Part shown: piece after piece, positions 7,320 through 16,334 of the stretch
Position numbering within the stretch: the first letter of the stretch is position 1
Layout of the letters: every line of letters begins with the position of its first letter
Assembly: GCA_036559195.1 (NCBI GenBank)
Contig: DATBTN010000059.1
Coordinates: 1-55,497 of the forward strand
Reading direction: 5' to 3'
DNA length: 55,497 bases
Source of the DNA: Candidatus Baltobacteraceae bacterium
Lineage (GTDB): Bacteria; Vulcanimicrobiota; Vulcanimicrobiia; Vulcanimicrobiales; Vulcanimicrobiaceae
Program-made: the position numbers and the translations under genes
The notes under the pieces: generated by a model
The model's input: only the letters and a program-made list of their open reading frames with translations
The model's database searches: none
Told to the model about the DNA's origin: nothing

Positions 7320-10300
7320 TTAGGCGAGGCTGGGCAGCGGAAGCGAGGGTCGGGTCGAGAGATCCGGGTAGGCCTCCTTGTGCTGCTCGGCCGCCGGCAG
7401 AATCAACCCGAGCGCGAAGTCGAGCTGCGGGTCTTTTCCGTTGCGGTAGTCTTGCGGCGCAAAGTCGATGTCGTAATCCGGATCCGTGCCGTAATTTTCA
7501 ACGTTCCAGCCCACGTCCTTAAACCAAAACGAGAACTCGGGCTGCGTGGTGATCGTTCCGTCGACCAAACGATGGTACGGATTGATGCCGATCACGCCGC
7601 CCCACGTGCGCTTGCCGACGAGCGGCCCTAGACCCATCAATTTGAAGCAATGGCTGAAGATATCGCCGTCGCTGCCCGCGTTCGCGTTGGTAATCGCAAC
7701 GATCGGGCCGCCAACCGATTCGGGCGGATACGGCACGGGCTTGCTGCTGTAACGGCCCACGTCGTAGCCCACGCGTTTGCGCGCGAGTTTCTCGAGCAGC
7801 AGCGGCGAAACGTGGCCGCCGCGATTGTACCGCACGTCGACGATGAGTCCGCGGCGATCGTACTCGGAGAGATACCCGCGGTGAAACTCCGAGAATCCCC
7901 ACGGGCCCATATCGGGAATGTGCACGTAGCCGATTTTGCCGCCCGACCGCTCGTGCACGTAGGCGCGATTGGCGTCCACCCACGCCCGGTAGCGCAGCCC
8001 TTGTTCGCTCTCGAGCGTTTTAACCGTAACGCGCCGTTCGCCGCCCTTGCGGGCCTGCATCGTCAACGACACTTCGCGTCCGGCCGTGTGCACGAGCAAC
8101 TGTTGCGGCGTAATCGTGCGCGAGAGCCGCTTACCGGCGATTGCGAGCAAAATATCGCCTTCGCGAATTTCGAGCCCCGGTTCCGCGAGCGGTGAATCGC
8201 TCTCGCGATTCCATGAATCGCCGCGGTAGATGCGCTCGATCTTCCACCCGTCGCTGCTCGCGTCGTATGCGAGGTCGGCTCCGAGAAAGCCGCGACGATA
8301 TTGCGGCGGAATGCGGTGGTCGCCGCCATACTCGTAGGCGTGCGAAGTGCCCAGTTCGCCCTGCATCTCCCAGATGAGGTCGGAGAGTTCGGCGCGCGTG
8401 CGCACGCGCGGAAGAACGGCCGCATAGCGGTCGAAGACGCGGTCCCAGTCGATATCCGACATGTCTTCGACCCAGAAATGTTCGGTCTGCAAGCGCCAGG
8501 CTTCGCGGTACATCTGCGCCCACTCGTCGCGTGCATCGATCTCCACGGAGATCCGATCGAGATCGAGCCAACCGCTCTTGCGGCCCGCGTCGCCGGCGGG
8601 CTTGGGGGGCTCGTCGCCTTCATCGGGCAGGTCGCCGAGTGCGTCGAGGACGCGCAGCCGATCGTGCGAACGATAGACCAGCGTGTGGTGATCGCCCGCA
8701 ATCGCGATCTCGTTAACGTCCGGTGCGAAGACCGCGCAGCGCTGCTGCTCGAAATCGTAAGCGAGCAACGTTCCGGCGCCGTCCTCTTCGTCCCACGAGC
8801 GGCCGACCGGCTTGATTCCGCGTACGTCGAACTTCGTGAAGAAGACCCGGCCTTTAACGGCAACGAGTTGTCCGTAATCGCCCTCTTCAACCGGGAACCC
8901 GAGAATGCGCCCCGCGATTCCGTCGAAGTCGATCTCGACGTTCGCGGGTTTCTCTTGCTCTTTCTTTTTTTTGCCCGGCGATTGGTCGTCGCGATCGTCG
9001 TCATCGTGATGGTGTTCGTGATCGCGGTGGACCGGTTTGGGCTTGGGGACGAACGGATTGGGGACGTCGTCGCGAAGCGTGACGACGAACGGGCGCTGCG
9101 CCTGCGGGAAGCTCAGGTCGAATTGCAGCGCGTCGTAGACGGGATCGAAATCGCGCGCGGAGATGAAGTATAGGTATTTGCCGTCGGGATCCCACGCGGG
9201 ACCATGATCGACGCGCAGCTTCGGCGTGATGTCGTGAATCTTGCCCGACTTCACGCGCACCACGCGCACGATCGACTCGTTCGCGCTTTCGGGCCAGAAG
9301 ACGTAGGCAACGTAACGTCCGTCGGGCGAGAATGCCAGATCGGTGATGCGATTGCCGACGCTTTTGTCCACGACCCGCACGCTGCCGTCGCCGGCATCCA
9401 CCAACAGCAGCTCTTGGCGATGATTCGCGACCGCCAACAGATCGTCGGCCGGCGAGGCGACGAGCTCGGTCACGCGACCGATATCGCCTTTCGTAATGAC
9501 CGTCGGTTTGCAGCTCGCGTCTTGCGCGTGGATCGCGACTTGCTCGAGACCGTTGATGTCGGTCACGCAGGCGAAGCGCTTGCCATCGTGCAGCCAGGCG
9601 AACGCGCGATACCGCGCGGCGCTGCCGATTCCGTGGTGGACCGGAGCCTCTTCCCACAACGGCATCGTGAACGGTTGCCCGCGCGCGATGATGCCGATGC
9701 CCGTTCCGTCGCGCGAGGGTACGAATTCGTCGAGTTCGTCGGTGCCATCGGAGAAACGGCGGACCGTTTGCGGCTGCGCGGACGGCGTGGCGACCTCGAT
9801 TTCGTCCGTCCGGTCGCCGGCGATATCGTAGACGCGCAGCGCTCCGCCGGCCGCGTAGACGATGCGCGTTCCGTCGGTCGAGGGGAAGCGTACGTAATAC
9901 TCGGTTTCGTGCGTGTGACGCACGACGTCGCCGCCGTCCGGCGCGCAGGAGTACAGGTTGCCGATACCGTCGTGGTCGGCCGCAAAGTAGATGCGCTCGC
10001 CGATCCACATCGGCTGCACGGGATTGCCGTCGGGCAGGTGCAGCCGTTCGAAGTCGCCGCGGCCGCGCAGATCGACCCACACTTCTCCGCTGGTCCCGCC
10101 GCGGTAGCGTTTCCAGCGCGCATTGTCGTCGCCGTTGCGGCCGATCGCCACCCGCTCGTCCGCACCCAGACTCAGCGTTTTCATCGGCCCGAAGGGGAGT
10201 TCGCGCGGCACGCCGCCCTCCGGCGCGATCGCGAACCCGCGAGTCTCGCGTTCGTACCAGGCCGAGGGATTGCTCACGAAGAGAATCTCTTTCCCGTCGG

Positions 10301-10586
10301 GACTCCACCCGCTCACCGCCGCGACCGTGCCGCCAAGGAAGGTCAAGCGCTTGGGCCGCCCCCCCGCCGACGGCATCACGTAGACCTCCGGATGGCCCTC
10401 GTCGGTCGAGATGAAGGCGATCCGGCTGCCATCGGGCGAGAGTCGCGGATGCGACGACACGCCGGTGCTGGCGGTCAGCCGCACGGCGGTTCCGCCCTGC
10501 GCCGATACGCTCCAAAGATCTTCTTCACAGACAAAAACGAGGCGGTCGCCCGCGATGGTCGGGTAACGATAATAACCGTGGCTCAT
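7320..10586 (-). CDS. Tricorn-like protease (S41 family) with beta-propellers and PDZ
   Basis: Large peptidase of about 1,088 residues that degrades oligopeptides, by homology to archaeal tricorn. WD40-like/TolB-type beta-propeller repeats (RLSPDGSRIAFIS, SPDGRYVAYVF and others) fill roughly the first 650 residues. A helical segment, a PDZ domain (LEIREGDILLAIAGKRL) and the C-terminal tail-specific protease domain follow. The nucleophile Ser is in NANAGSDGDIF. A His/Asp/Lys-rich spacer (HRDHEHHHDDDDRDD followed by poly-Lys) lies between propeller blades. I prefer ATG 10586 (MSHGYYRYP); an in-frame ATG at 10667 would overlap the uppS promoter region. No signal peptide is seen, so it is probably cytoplasmic. 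Confidence 0.88.
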   Translation of the reverse strand: MSHGYYRYPTIAGDRLVFVCEEDLWSVSAQGGTAVRLTASTGVSSHPRLSPDGSRIAFISTDEGHPEVYVMPSAGGRPKRLTFLGGTVAAVSGWSPDGKEILFVSNPSAWYERETRGFAIAPEGGVPRELPFGPMKTLSLGADERVAIGRNGDDNARWKRYRGGTSGEVWVDLRGRGDFERLHLPDGNPVQPMWIGERIYFAADHDGIGNLYSCAPDGGDVVRHTHETEYYVRFPSTDGTRIVYAAGGALRVYDIAGDRTDEIEVATPSAQPQTVRRFSDGTDELDEFVPSRDGTGIGIIARGQPFTMPLWEEAPVHHGIGSAARYRAFAWLHDGKRFACVTDINGLEQVAIHAQDASCKPTVITKGDIGRVTELVASPADDLLAVANHRQELLLVDAGDGSVRVVDKSVGNRITDLAFSPDGRYVAYVFWPESANESIVRVVRVKSGKIHDITPKLRVDHGPAWDPDGKYLYFISARDFDPVYDALQFDLSFPQAQRPFVVTLRDDVPNPFVPKPKPVHRDHEHHHDDDDRDDQSPGKKKKEQEKPANVEIDFDGIAGRILGFPVEEGDYGQLVAVKGRVFFTKFDVRGIKPVGRSWDEEDGAGTLLAYDFEQQRCAVFAPDVNEIAIAGDHHTLVYRSHDRLRVLDALGDLPDEGDEPPKPAGDAGRKSGWLDLDRISVEIDARDEWAQMYREAWRLQTEHFWVEDMSDIDWDRVFDRYAAVLPRVRTRAELSDLIWEMQGELGTSHAYEYGGDHRIPPQYRRGFLGADLAYDASSDGWKIERIYRGDSWNRESDSPLAEPGLEIREGDILLAIAGKRLSRTITPQQLLVHTAGREVSLTMQARKGGERRVTVKTLESEQGLRYRAWVDANRAYVHERSGGKIGYVHIPDMGPWGFSEFHRGYLSEYDRRGLIVDVRYNRGGHVSPLLLEKLARKRVGYDVGRYSSKPVPYPPESVGGPIVAITNANAGSDGDIFSHCFKLMGLGPLVGKRTWGGVIGINPYHRLVDGTITTQPEFSFWFKDVGWNVENYGTDPDYDIDFAPQDYRNGKDPQLDFALGLILPAAEQHKEAYPDLSTRPSLPLPSLA

Positions 10587-10639
10587 GGGACTTGGGAAGT
10601 TGGCGACCGGAGGACGCCGTTCCGCTCGCGGTCCCCGGC

Positions 10640-10675
10640 TTGCACCCGTTATTACTTTGTGATACAAAGTAAATC
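10640..10675 (+). promoter_or_regulatory. Candidate uppS promoter with palindromic operator
   Basis: TTGCAC (10640-10645) and TACAAA (10663-10668) are separated by exactly 17 nt and fit a sigma70-type promoter. A palindrome, TTACTTTG / CAAAGTAA with a 5-nt centre (10652-10672), covers the -10 element, as a repressor operator would. The uppS ATG (10676) begins only 7 nt after the -10, so the transcript would be leaderless or nearly so. The divergent tricorn gene could share the operator. Confidence 0.5.
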
Positions 10676-11392
10676 ATGCTGCACGCTCCACTGACCGATC
10701 CGGTGCCGTCGCACGTCGCGATCATCATGGATGGCAACCGCCGCTGGGCGGCGGCTCGCGGTCTGCCGATCGCCGAAGGGTACCGGCGGGGCATCGTGGC
10801 GTTGCGTGCCGCCGTGCGCGCGGCGATCGACTCGGGCGTGGGCACGCTGACCGTCTTCGGGTTTTCGACCGAGAATTGGCGGCGCGATTCGACCGAGGTC
10901 GCCCTGCTCATGTATCTCTGCGCCGCCTTCGCGCGCAGCGAAAAATCGGCCCTCGCGCGTCAGGGCGTGCGCGTGAAGATCGTTGGCGACGTCGAGCCCT
11001 TTTCGTTTGCCGCTCGCGCCGGACTGCGCGACCTGGTGCGCTCGACGCAGCAGAATCACCGCCTCGTGCTGAATCTCGCGCTCAATTACAGCGGCCGGGC
11101 GGAGATTCTGCAGGCCGTTCGTTCGATCGCACTCGACGTCGCCGGCGGCCGCCTCGATGCCGGCACGATCGACGAATCCACGCTGCGCTCGCGGATGTAC
11201 GCGCCCGAATCGCCCGATCCCGATCTGCTCATTCGTACCGGCGGCGATTACCGCATCTCGAACTTCCTGCTCTACCAACTCGCGTACACCGAACTCTTGA
11301 CCGTCGCGACGATGTGGCCGGACTTCACGCAGGCGCACTTTGCCGACGCGGTCCGGCACTTCTGCGACCGCCAACGCCGCTACGGCGCCTAA
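10676..11392 (+). CDS. uppS: Undecaprenyl diphosphate synthase (cis-prenyltransferase)
   Basis: Makes the C55 polyprenyl diphosphate carrier for peptidoglycan and other envelope glycans by adding isopentenyl diphosphate units to farnesyl diphosphate. The 238-residue length is normal. Signature segments are HVAIIMDGNRRWA (catalytic Asp), FGFSTENWRR, NYSGRAEI and the C-terminal DLLIRTGGDYRISNFLLYQ. ATG 10676 has no Shine-Dalgarno upstream and sits about 7 nt after a -10-like element, suggesting leaderless translation. The usual cdsA/dxr neighbours are absent. Confidence 0.93.
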   Translation: MLHAPLTDPVPSHVAIIMDGNRRWAAARGLPIAEGYRRGIVALRAAVRAAIDSGVGTLTVFGFSTENWRRDSTEVALLMYLCAAFARSEKSALARQGVRVKIVGDVEPFSFAARAGLRDLVRSTQQNHRLVLNLALNYSGRAEILQAVRSIALDVAGGRLDAGTIDESTLRSRMYAPESPDPDLLIRTGGDYRISNFLLYQLAYTELLTVATMWPDFTQAHFADAVRHFCDRQRRYGA

Positions 11393-11417
11393 CGGCGTTT
11401 CGTCGAGTGGGGGCCGC

Positions 11418-12827
11418 CTAGAGCGAGTTGCGGTCCTTTGCGCGTTCGAGCAGATCGCCTAACGTCTTGATCAAGAGTTGGGCGTTGTGCAGCTGGAGGC
11501 GCGGCCCCGCCAGCCGCGGCGTCGCGCTGCGTTTTTCGAAGGGCAGCACGGTGCCGCCCGGCGGAAAGGCAATCGCGGGGAAGCCGGCGATGCTGCGAAA
11601 GATCAGCTCGGCATAAAATGCGTTGGCCCAACCGAATTCGGCGCGCGTGAATCGCCAGTAGCCGTCGGGATAGAAACTCTCGTGAATGAGTCCGTCTTTG
11701 CTGTCGGTCTCCGCGAGGGTCGTGATGCTTTCGTCGACTTCGGCGCTCGACGTGGCCGTGAGCGCGCGCGCGATGATGCCGAGCGGCCACACGAATCCGG
11801 CGGGCGTATGCGGGCTGCCGAGTCCCTCGGCATAGCGTCCTTTGAAATAGTACGGATTGCGTTTGGAGAGTGCGAACGCGCGCGTGTTGAGATAGGCCGG
11901 GTCTTCGTTCGAACACCACCCCAACGCCGGCAGCGACGTCAGGTTCGGCACGTTCGCATCGTCCATGAGCTTGTCGTGTCCCAAACCATCGGTCTCGTAG
12001 ACGTAGATCCAACCGCCGAGCGCGGGATTGTAGACGCGGCCGTACCGTTCGATGCCGACCTGAACCTCGTGCGCGAGCGTATCCGCATCGTGCGAAAGAC
12101 GCGCGTCATGCCAGCCGCTGCGCGCGAGCCGCCCGATTTCGAGCAAGGCCACGACCGCGATCGCCTCTTGAGGTATGTTGAAGCGATACGTCACGGCGTC
12201 GTCGGACGGGCGAAACGCATCCCAGATCATGCCGGTCGCATCGTTGTAGGCGTCGTGCGTGGCCACGCGGTACGGGTAGTTGTAGCGGTCGCAGCGATCG
12301 TGATGCTGTTCGCAGCGATACGTGGCGACGATCGTGCGCAGCGCCTCGTGCAGATCGGAGGTAAAAAGATGGCGGTCGCGGCTTTCGCGCCAGTAGGTCC
12401 ACGCGAGCAGCACCGGCCACGCGAGCGAATCGACCTCCCACTTGCGTTCCCACACGTGATAGTTGGCTTGAAACGCGTTCGCGTACGGATCGGCGATCGC
12501 GTTGCGGGCGTTGCGCTGGATCACTTCGTCGATGCGCAGCGAGAGAATCGGGTAATACCGGCCGAAGCGCACGTACGGCAGCGTCTGCGCGCTCGAATCG
12601 CGCAGCCACATCGCGGGGATATCGCCCGTCTGCACGTACGTCGTGCCGTCGCGCTCGCTAAAGAAGTCGGTGAAGAGCGTGTGAAAGAGCGAACTCGCTT
12701 CGATCGGCCGGATGCGCTGGCCGGTCATCGGCAGCGAGACGTCCTGCGCGTTTGCGGGCGCAATGGCGCGCAGAAGCACGACGGCAAGTGCGAGGCCCGC
12801 CAAGAGCCGCGATCGGTGTAAACGCAA
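11418..12827 (-). CDS. GH125 exo-alpha-1,6-mannosidase
   Basis: Secreted glycoside hydrolase of 469 residues with an N-terminal signal peptide (cleavage near APANAQD). TGDIPAMWLRDSSAQ, GMIWDAFRPSDD and TDSKDGLIHESF match the metal-independent GH125 family, which removes terminal non-reducing alpha-1,6-linked mannose. With the GH38 enzyme at 36.7 kb it suggests turnover of mannose-containing glycans, either taken from other organisms or the cell's own. The 3' ends of this gene and uppS converge 25 nt apart. Start ATG 12827 begins a normal signal peptide. Confidence 0.88.
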   Translation of the reverse strand: MRLHRSRLLAGLALAVVLLRAIAPANAQDVSLPMTGQRIRPIEASSLFHTLFTDFFSERDGTTYVQTGDIPAMWLRDSSAQTLPYVRFGRYYPILSLRIDEVIQRNARNAIADPYANAFQANYHVWERKWEVDSLAWPVLLAWTYWRESRDRHLFTSDLHEALRTIVATYRCEQHHDRCDRYNYPYRVATHDAYNDATGMIWDAFRPSDDAVTYRFNIPQEAIAVVALLEIGRLARSGWHDARLSHDADTLAHEVQVGIERYGRVYNPALGGWIYVYETDGLGHDKLMDDANVPNLTSLPALGWCSNEDPAYLNTRAFALSKRNPYYFKGRYAEGLGSPHTPAGFVWPLGIIARALTATSSAEVDESITTLAETDSKDGLIHESFYPDGYWRFTRAEFGWANAFYAELIFRSIAGFPAIAFPPGGTVLPFEKRSATPRLAGPRLQLHNAQLLIKTLGDLLERAKDRNSL

Positions 12828-12978
12828 GACTCGCTACGACTCCGGCCCGAGCGCGATCGCTCCGATCTGTTCGCGAGGGTGTTGGGGCGGCGCGGCGACG
12901 TTGGCTTGCATCGTCGGCTCGTTCGCGCCCGGAGTAACGGAGGCTTCGGCATCTCGCAAAATTAATCTAAAAGGCGCT
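12828..12978. promoter_or_regulatory. Divergent intergenic region between the GH125 gene and meaB
   Basis: About 150 bp separate two divergent genes, so promoters for both should lie here. I see no strong hexamers or palindromes. AAAAGG at 12970-12974 is a plausible ribosome site for meaB. Confidence 0.35.
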
Positions 12979-13974
12979 TTGACCCAAACCGAACATGCCG
13001 CCCTCCTGCGGGAGTTTGAGGCCCGCTCTCCGCGCGCGCTCGCGCGCGCCATCTCGCTCTGCGAGGGCGGTCGCGGCGCCGAACTCATGCGCGCGCTCTA
13101 CGGCAAAACCGGGCGGGCGCTTACCATCGGATTGACCGGGCCGCCGGGCGTGGGCAAGTCGACGCTGAGCTCGGCCCTCGTGCGTAAAGCGCGCGCGCTC
13201 GGCAAGACGGTCGGCGTCATCTCGGTCGACCCGTCCTCGCCGTTTTCCCACGGCGCGCTGCTTGGCGATCGCATTCGTCTCACCGAACACTTCACCGATA
13301 GCGACGTCTTCATCCGCTCGATGGCCAGCCGCGGTCACTTAGGCGGGCTCGCGGGCGCGACCGCGGACGCCGTTTCGCTGATGGATGCCTTTGGCAAAGA
13401 CGTGATTCTGATCGAGACCGTCGGCGTAGGCCAGTCCGAGATCGAGATCGCCGAACTCGCGCAGACCACGATCGTCGCGCTGCAGCCCGGCAGCGGCGAC
13501 TCGATTCAGGTGCTCAAAGCCGGGATCATGGAAGTCGCAGATATTTTCGTGGTCAACAAGGCCGACCACCCCATGGCCAATCAGCTCAAACGCGAGATTC
13601 GCTCGATGATGGAGATGCTCGATTTCTCGGGCTGGGTGCCGGAGCTCGTGATGACCAACGCCTTGGCCGGCGACGGAATCGACGATCTCTGGACGGCCGT
13701 ACAGACGCACCTCGCCTATCTGACAAGCAGCGGCGAACTCGACCAAAAACGGCGCGAGGCCTACGTGCACCAGGTGCGCCAGCTGGCTCTGGGGCATCTG
13801 CAGCGCCGGCTCGAGCGCGAACTCGACGGCGATATCGCCACCGGCATCGATCCCTACGCGGCCGCCGACCGGGTGCTCCAGGCCTTCGGCGCGGGCGCCG
13901 AAGCGGGCGACGAACCGGCGCGTGCGCCGCGAAATCGCGCGGCGGTCAAAGGGCTGACGGGCCATCCCGCCTGA
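12979..13974 (+). CDS. meaB: MeaB-type G3E GTPase, chaperone of B12-dependent acyl-CoA mutase
   Basis: GTPase of 331 residues that guards loading and reactivation of adenosylcobalamin mutases. Motifs: Walker A GPPGVGKST, the family-typical VDPSSPFSHGALLGDRIR, ETVGVGQSE, and the base-specific NKAD. Length fits stand-alone MeaB. I choose TTG 12979 (TQTEHAALLREFEARSP) because the conserved helical N-terminus begins there and AAAAGG precedes it; an upstream in-frame ATG at 12712 lies inside the GH125 gene. The mutase begins 81 nt downstream on the same strand, which supports a dedicated partner role. Confidence 0.92.
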   Translation: MTQTEHAALLREFEARSPRALARAISLCEGGRGAELMRALYGKTGRALTIGLTGPPGVGKSTLSSALVRKARALGKTVGVISVDPSSPFSHGALLGDRIRLTEHFTDSDVFIRSMASRGHLGGLAGATADAVSLMDAFGKDVILIETVGVGQSEIEIAELAQTTIVALQPGSGDSIQVLKAGIMEVADIFVVNKADHPMANQLKREIRSMMEMLDFSGWVPELVMTNALAGDGIDDLWTAVQTHLAYLTSSGELDQKRREAYVHQVRQLALGHLQRRLERELDGDIATGIDPYAAADRVLQAFGAGAEAGDEPARAPRNRAAVKGLTGHPA

Positions 13975-14055
13975 GACGGCCTCCGACTTCAGGGGCTTGC
14001 CTTCCGCGCGCCGTCTTGGGAAAATACACTGCGCACGTTGAATGAAGAGGCTATC

Positions 14056-15768
14056 TTGGCCAAAATGATCGAGCGTCCGAGCGGGCTCGGCGCGCAACCG
14101 ACAACGCAATTCGTCCAGCAGCAAGAGCAATGGGAAGCTGCCGCCGCCAAGGGTAAGGGCCGTAAAGGTCCTGGCTCGGGCGCGGTCGATCGTACCATTT
14201 CCGATCTTCCTCTTAAGCCCGTTTACGGTCCGCAGGACGTCGAGCATCTCGATCTCGCGCGCGATGTAAGTTGGCCGGGGCAGTACCCGTACACGCGCGG
14301 CATTCATCCCAACATGTATCGCGATCGCTTGTGGACGATGCGTCAGTTCGCCGGTTTCGGTAACGCGAAGCAAACCAACGAGCGCTATCACTTCCTGCTC
14401 TCGCAGGGCCAGCACGGGCTCTCGGTCGCGTTCGACATGCCGACGCTCATGGGCTACGACTCCGATGCCGCGCAGGCGCGCGGCGAGGTTGGCCGCTGCG
14501 GCGTCGCGATCGATACGCTCGCGGATATGGAGCAGCTCTTCGACGGCATCGACATGGGCGACATCACGACCTCGATGACGATCAACGGTCCCGCCTGTAT
14601 CGCCCTCGCGCAGTACATCGCGGCGGCCGAAAAGAAGGGCATCCCGCGCGCGAAACTCGGCGGAACGATTCAAGCCGATATTCTCAAAGAGTACATCGCG
14701 CAAAAAGAGTGGATATTTCCGCCGCGCCCGCACATGCGCGTGCTCGTCGATATGATGCGCTTCACGCGCGACGAGATGCCGAAGTGGAACTCGATCTCCG
14801 TCTCGGGCTATCACATTCGCGAAGCCGGCTCGACCGCCGTGCAAGAACTCGCGTTCACCCTAGCCGATGGGTTCGCATACGTGGAGGCCGGCATGAAGGC
14901 CGGCATGGACGTCGACTCGTTTGCGCCGCGGCTCTCCTTTTTCTTTAACGCGCACATCGACTTTTTTGAGGAGATCTGCAAGTACCGCGCCGCACGCCGC
15001 ATTTGGGCGCGCCGTTTGAAGGAGAAGTACGGCGCGAAAGATCCGCGCTCGTGGCAGTTGCGCTTCCACACGCAGACCGCCGGCTGCAGCGCGACCGCCC
15101 AGCAGCCGGAGAATAACATCGTGCGCGTCGCGTTCGAGGCGATGGCTGCGGTGCTCGGCGGAACGCAATCGCTGCACACCAACTCGATGGACGAAGTGCT
15201 GGCGCTCCCAACCGAGAAATCCGTGGAGATCGCGCTGCGCACGCAGCAGGTGCTCGCCTACGAGACCAACGTCACCAACGTGGTCGATCCGCTCGGCGGC
15301 TCGTACTATGTTGAAGCGCTCACCGATTCGATGGAGGCGCAAGCCGAAGAGTACTTCCGGCAGATCGAGGAATACGGCGGCGTGATCGAAGCGATCGAGG
15401 CCGGCTTCTTCCAGCGCGAAATCGCCGACGCGAGTTATCGCTACCAGCGTTCGCTGGAAACGAAAGATCGCGTCATCGTCGGCGTCAACGCGTTCCAAAA
15501 AGAAGAGGGACGCGGCGATCTCGATCTGCTCAAGATCGGCGAGGAGATCGAACGCGGACAATCGGCATCGGTTTGCGCCATACGCGCGCAGCGCGATGCG
15601 AACGCGGTCGCGCGATCGCTCGAAGGCTTGCAGCGGGCCTGTAAAGACCCGCTCGACAACGTGATGCCGCATCTCATCGACGCGGTCAACGCCTACGCGA
15701 CCGAGGGCGAGATCGTGGAAGCTATGGTCGCGGTTTACGGGAGATACACGGAGCGCGCTGCGTTCTAA
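14056..15768 (+). CDS. icmA: B12-dependent acyl-CoA mutase large subunit, isobutyryl-CoA mutase type
   Basis: Catalytic TIM-barrel subunit of 570 residues without its own cobalamin domain. Overall it reads as the MCM/ICM family: [47 protein letters not shown]. At the two positions that set substrate choice in published comparisons, methylmalonyl-CoA mutase has Tyr89 and Arg207. Here Phe98 (RQFAGFG) and Gln216 (KEYIAQKEW) match the Phe80/Gln198 pair of isobutyryl-CoA mutase. Ala125 (SVAFD) differs from the Asp of 2-hydroxyisobutyryl-CoA mutase. TTG 14056 is preferred, with GAAGAGG 5 nt upstream; an in-frame TTG at 14038 is the alternative. The stop overlaps the next ATG. Confidence 0.85.
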   Translation: MAKMIERPSGLGAQPTTQFVQQQEQWEAAAAKGKGRKGPGSGAVDRTISDLPLKPVYGPQDVEHLDLARDVSWPGQYPYTRGIHPNMYRDRLWTMRQFAGFGNAKQTNERYHFLLSQGQHGLSVAFDMPTLMGYDSDAAQARGEVGRCGVAIDTLADMEQLFDGIDMGDITTSMTINGPACIALAQYIAAAEKKGIPRAKLGGTIQADILKEYIAQKEWIFPPRPHMRVLVDMMRFTRDEMPKWNSISVSGYHIREAGSTAVQELAFTLADGFAYVEAGMKAGMDVDSFAPRLSFFFNAHIDFFEEICKYRAARRIWARRLKEKYGAKDPRSWQLRFHTQTAGCSATAQQPENNIVRVAFEAMAAVLGGTQSLHTNSMDEVLALPTEKSVEIALRTQQVLAYETNVTNVVDPLGGSYYVEALTDSMEAQAEEYFRQIEEYGGVIEAIEAGFFQREIADASYRYQRSLETKDRVIVGVNAFQKEEGRGDLDLLKIGEEIERGQSASVCAIRAQRDANAVARSLEGLQRACKDPLDNVMPHLIDAVNAYATEGEIVEAMVAVYGRYTERAAF

Positions 15769-15926
15769 TGAGTACCATGCGGACACACACCGAAATCGAA
15801 CGGCTCGCCGTTCGGCAAACCCTCGAAGAAGTTATGCGCAAGCTCGAAGAAGCGCTGCGCTTGAGCCGCGAACTCGATCGCGTCAAACGCGACGCGAGTT
15901 GCGAGCATAAGGGAGTTCATGGCTAG
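15768..15926 (+). CDS. Small helical protein between the mutase subunits (52 residues)
   Basis: An ORF of 52 codons whose ATG shares one base with the stop of the mutase gene (TAATG) and whose last 8 nt overlap the B12-subunit gene. The product starts [15 protein letters not shown], and residues about 8-42 form a charged amphipathic helix rich in Leu, Glu and Arg (TLEEVMRKLEEALRLSREL), suited to a coiled coil. AAGGGAG inside its 3' end is the ribosome site for the B12 subunit. It could be a small structural or assembly subunit, or a translated spacer that couples the two subunits. I know no named family for it. Confidence 0.65.
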   Translation: MSTMRTHTEIERLAVRQTLEEVMRKLEEALRLSRELDRVKRDASCEHKGVHG

Positions 15927-16332
15927 ACCGTTACGCATCGTGATCGCCAAAGCGGGTCTCGACGGGCACGACCGCGGCGCCAAAGTCATCGCGCGCGCGC
16001 TGCGCGACGCGGGGATGGAGGTCATCTACACGGGGCTCTTTCAGACCCCCGAGCAGATCGTTCAAACCGCGATTCAAGAAGACGCCGACGGCATCGGCCT
16101 CTCGATTCTCTCGGGCGCGCACATGACGCTCTTTCCGCTGATCGTCGATCAGCTCAAAGCCCAGGGCGCGGCCGACATCGTCTTTTTTGGCGGCGGCACG
16201 ATCCCCCCGGAAGATGCCGACGAGCTTCGCCATCGCGGCGTTCGTGAGATCTTCACGCCCGGCGCGCCGCTTGCCAACATCATCGACTTCGTTCAGCGCG
16301 AAGGCGGTCAACGCCGCGAACTCGTCGGCTAA
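15919..16332 (+). CDS. icmB: B12-binding small subunit of acyl-CoA mutase
   Basis: Cobalamin-binding protein of 137 residues, the length of known small mutase subunits. The base-off/His-on motif D-x-H-x-x-G is present as DGHDRG with His17 as cobalt ligand, followed by the Ser loop (LSILSGAH) and GGGT (FFGGGTIPPED). It completes the holoenzyme with the large subunit upstream. ATG 15919 has AAGGGAG in front, inside the small ORF it overlaps by 8 nt. gltX begins 2 nt after its stop. Confidence 0.93.
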   Translation: MARPLRIVIAKAGLDGHDRGAKVIARALRDAGMEVIYTGLFQTPEQIVQTAIQEDADGIGLSILSGAHMTLFPLIVDQLKAQGAADIVFFGGGTIPPEDADELRHRGVREIFTPGAPLANIIDFVQREGGQRRELVG

Positions 16333-16334
16333 GC

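Noticed and set aside
14056-15768. Naming the mutase methylmalonyl-CoA mutase
   Set aside because: The substrate-setting residues are Phe and Gln rather than Tyr and Arg, so isobutyryl-CoA mutase type is the better label.
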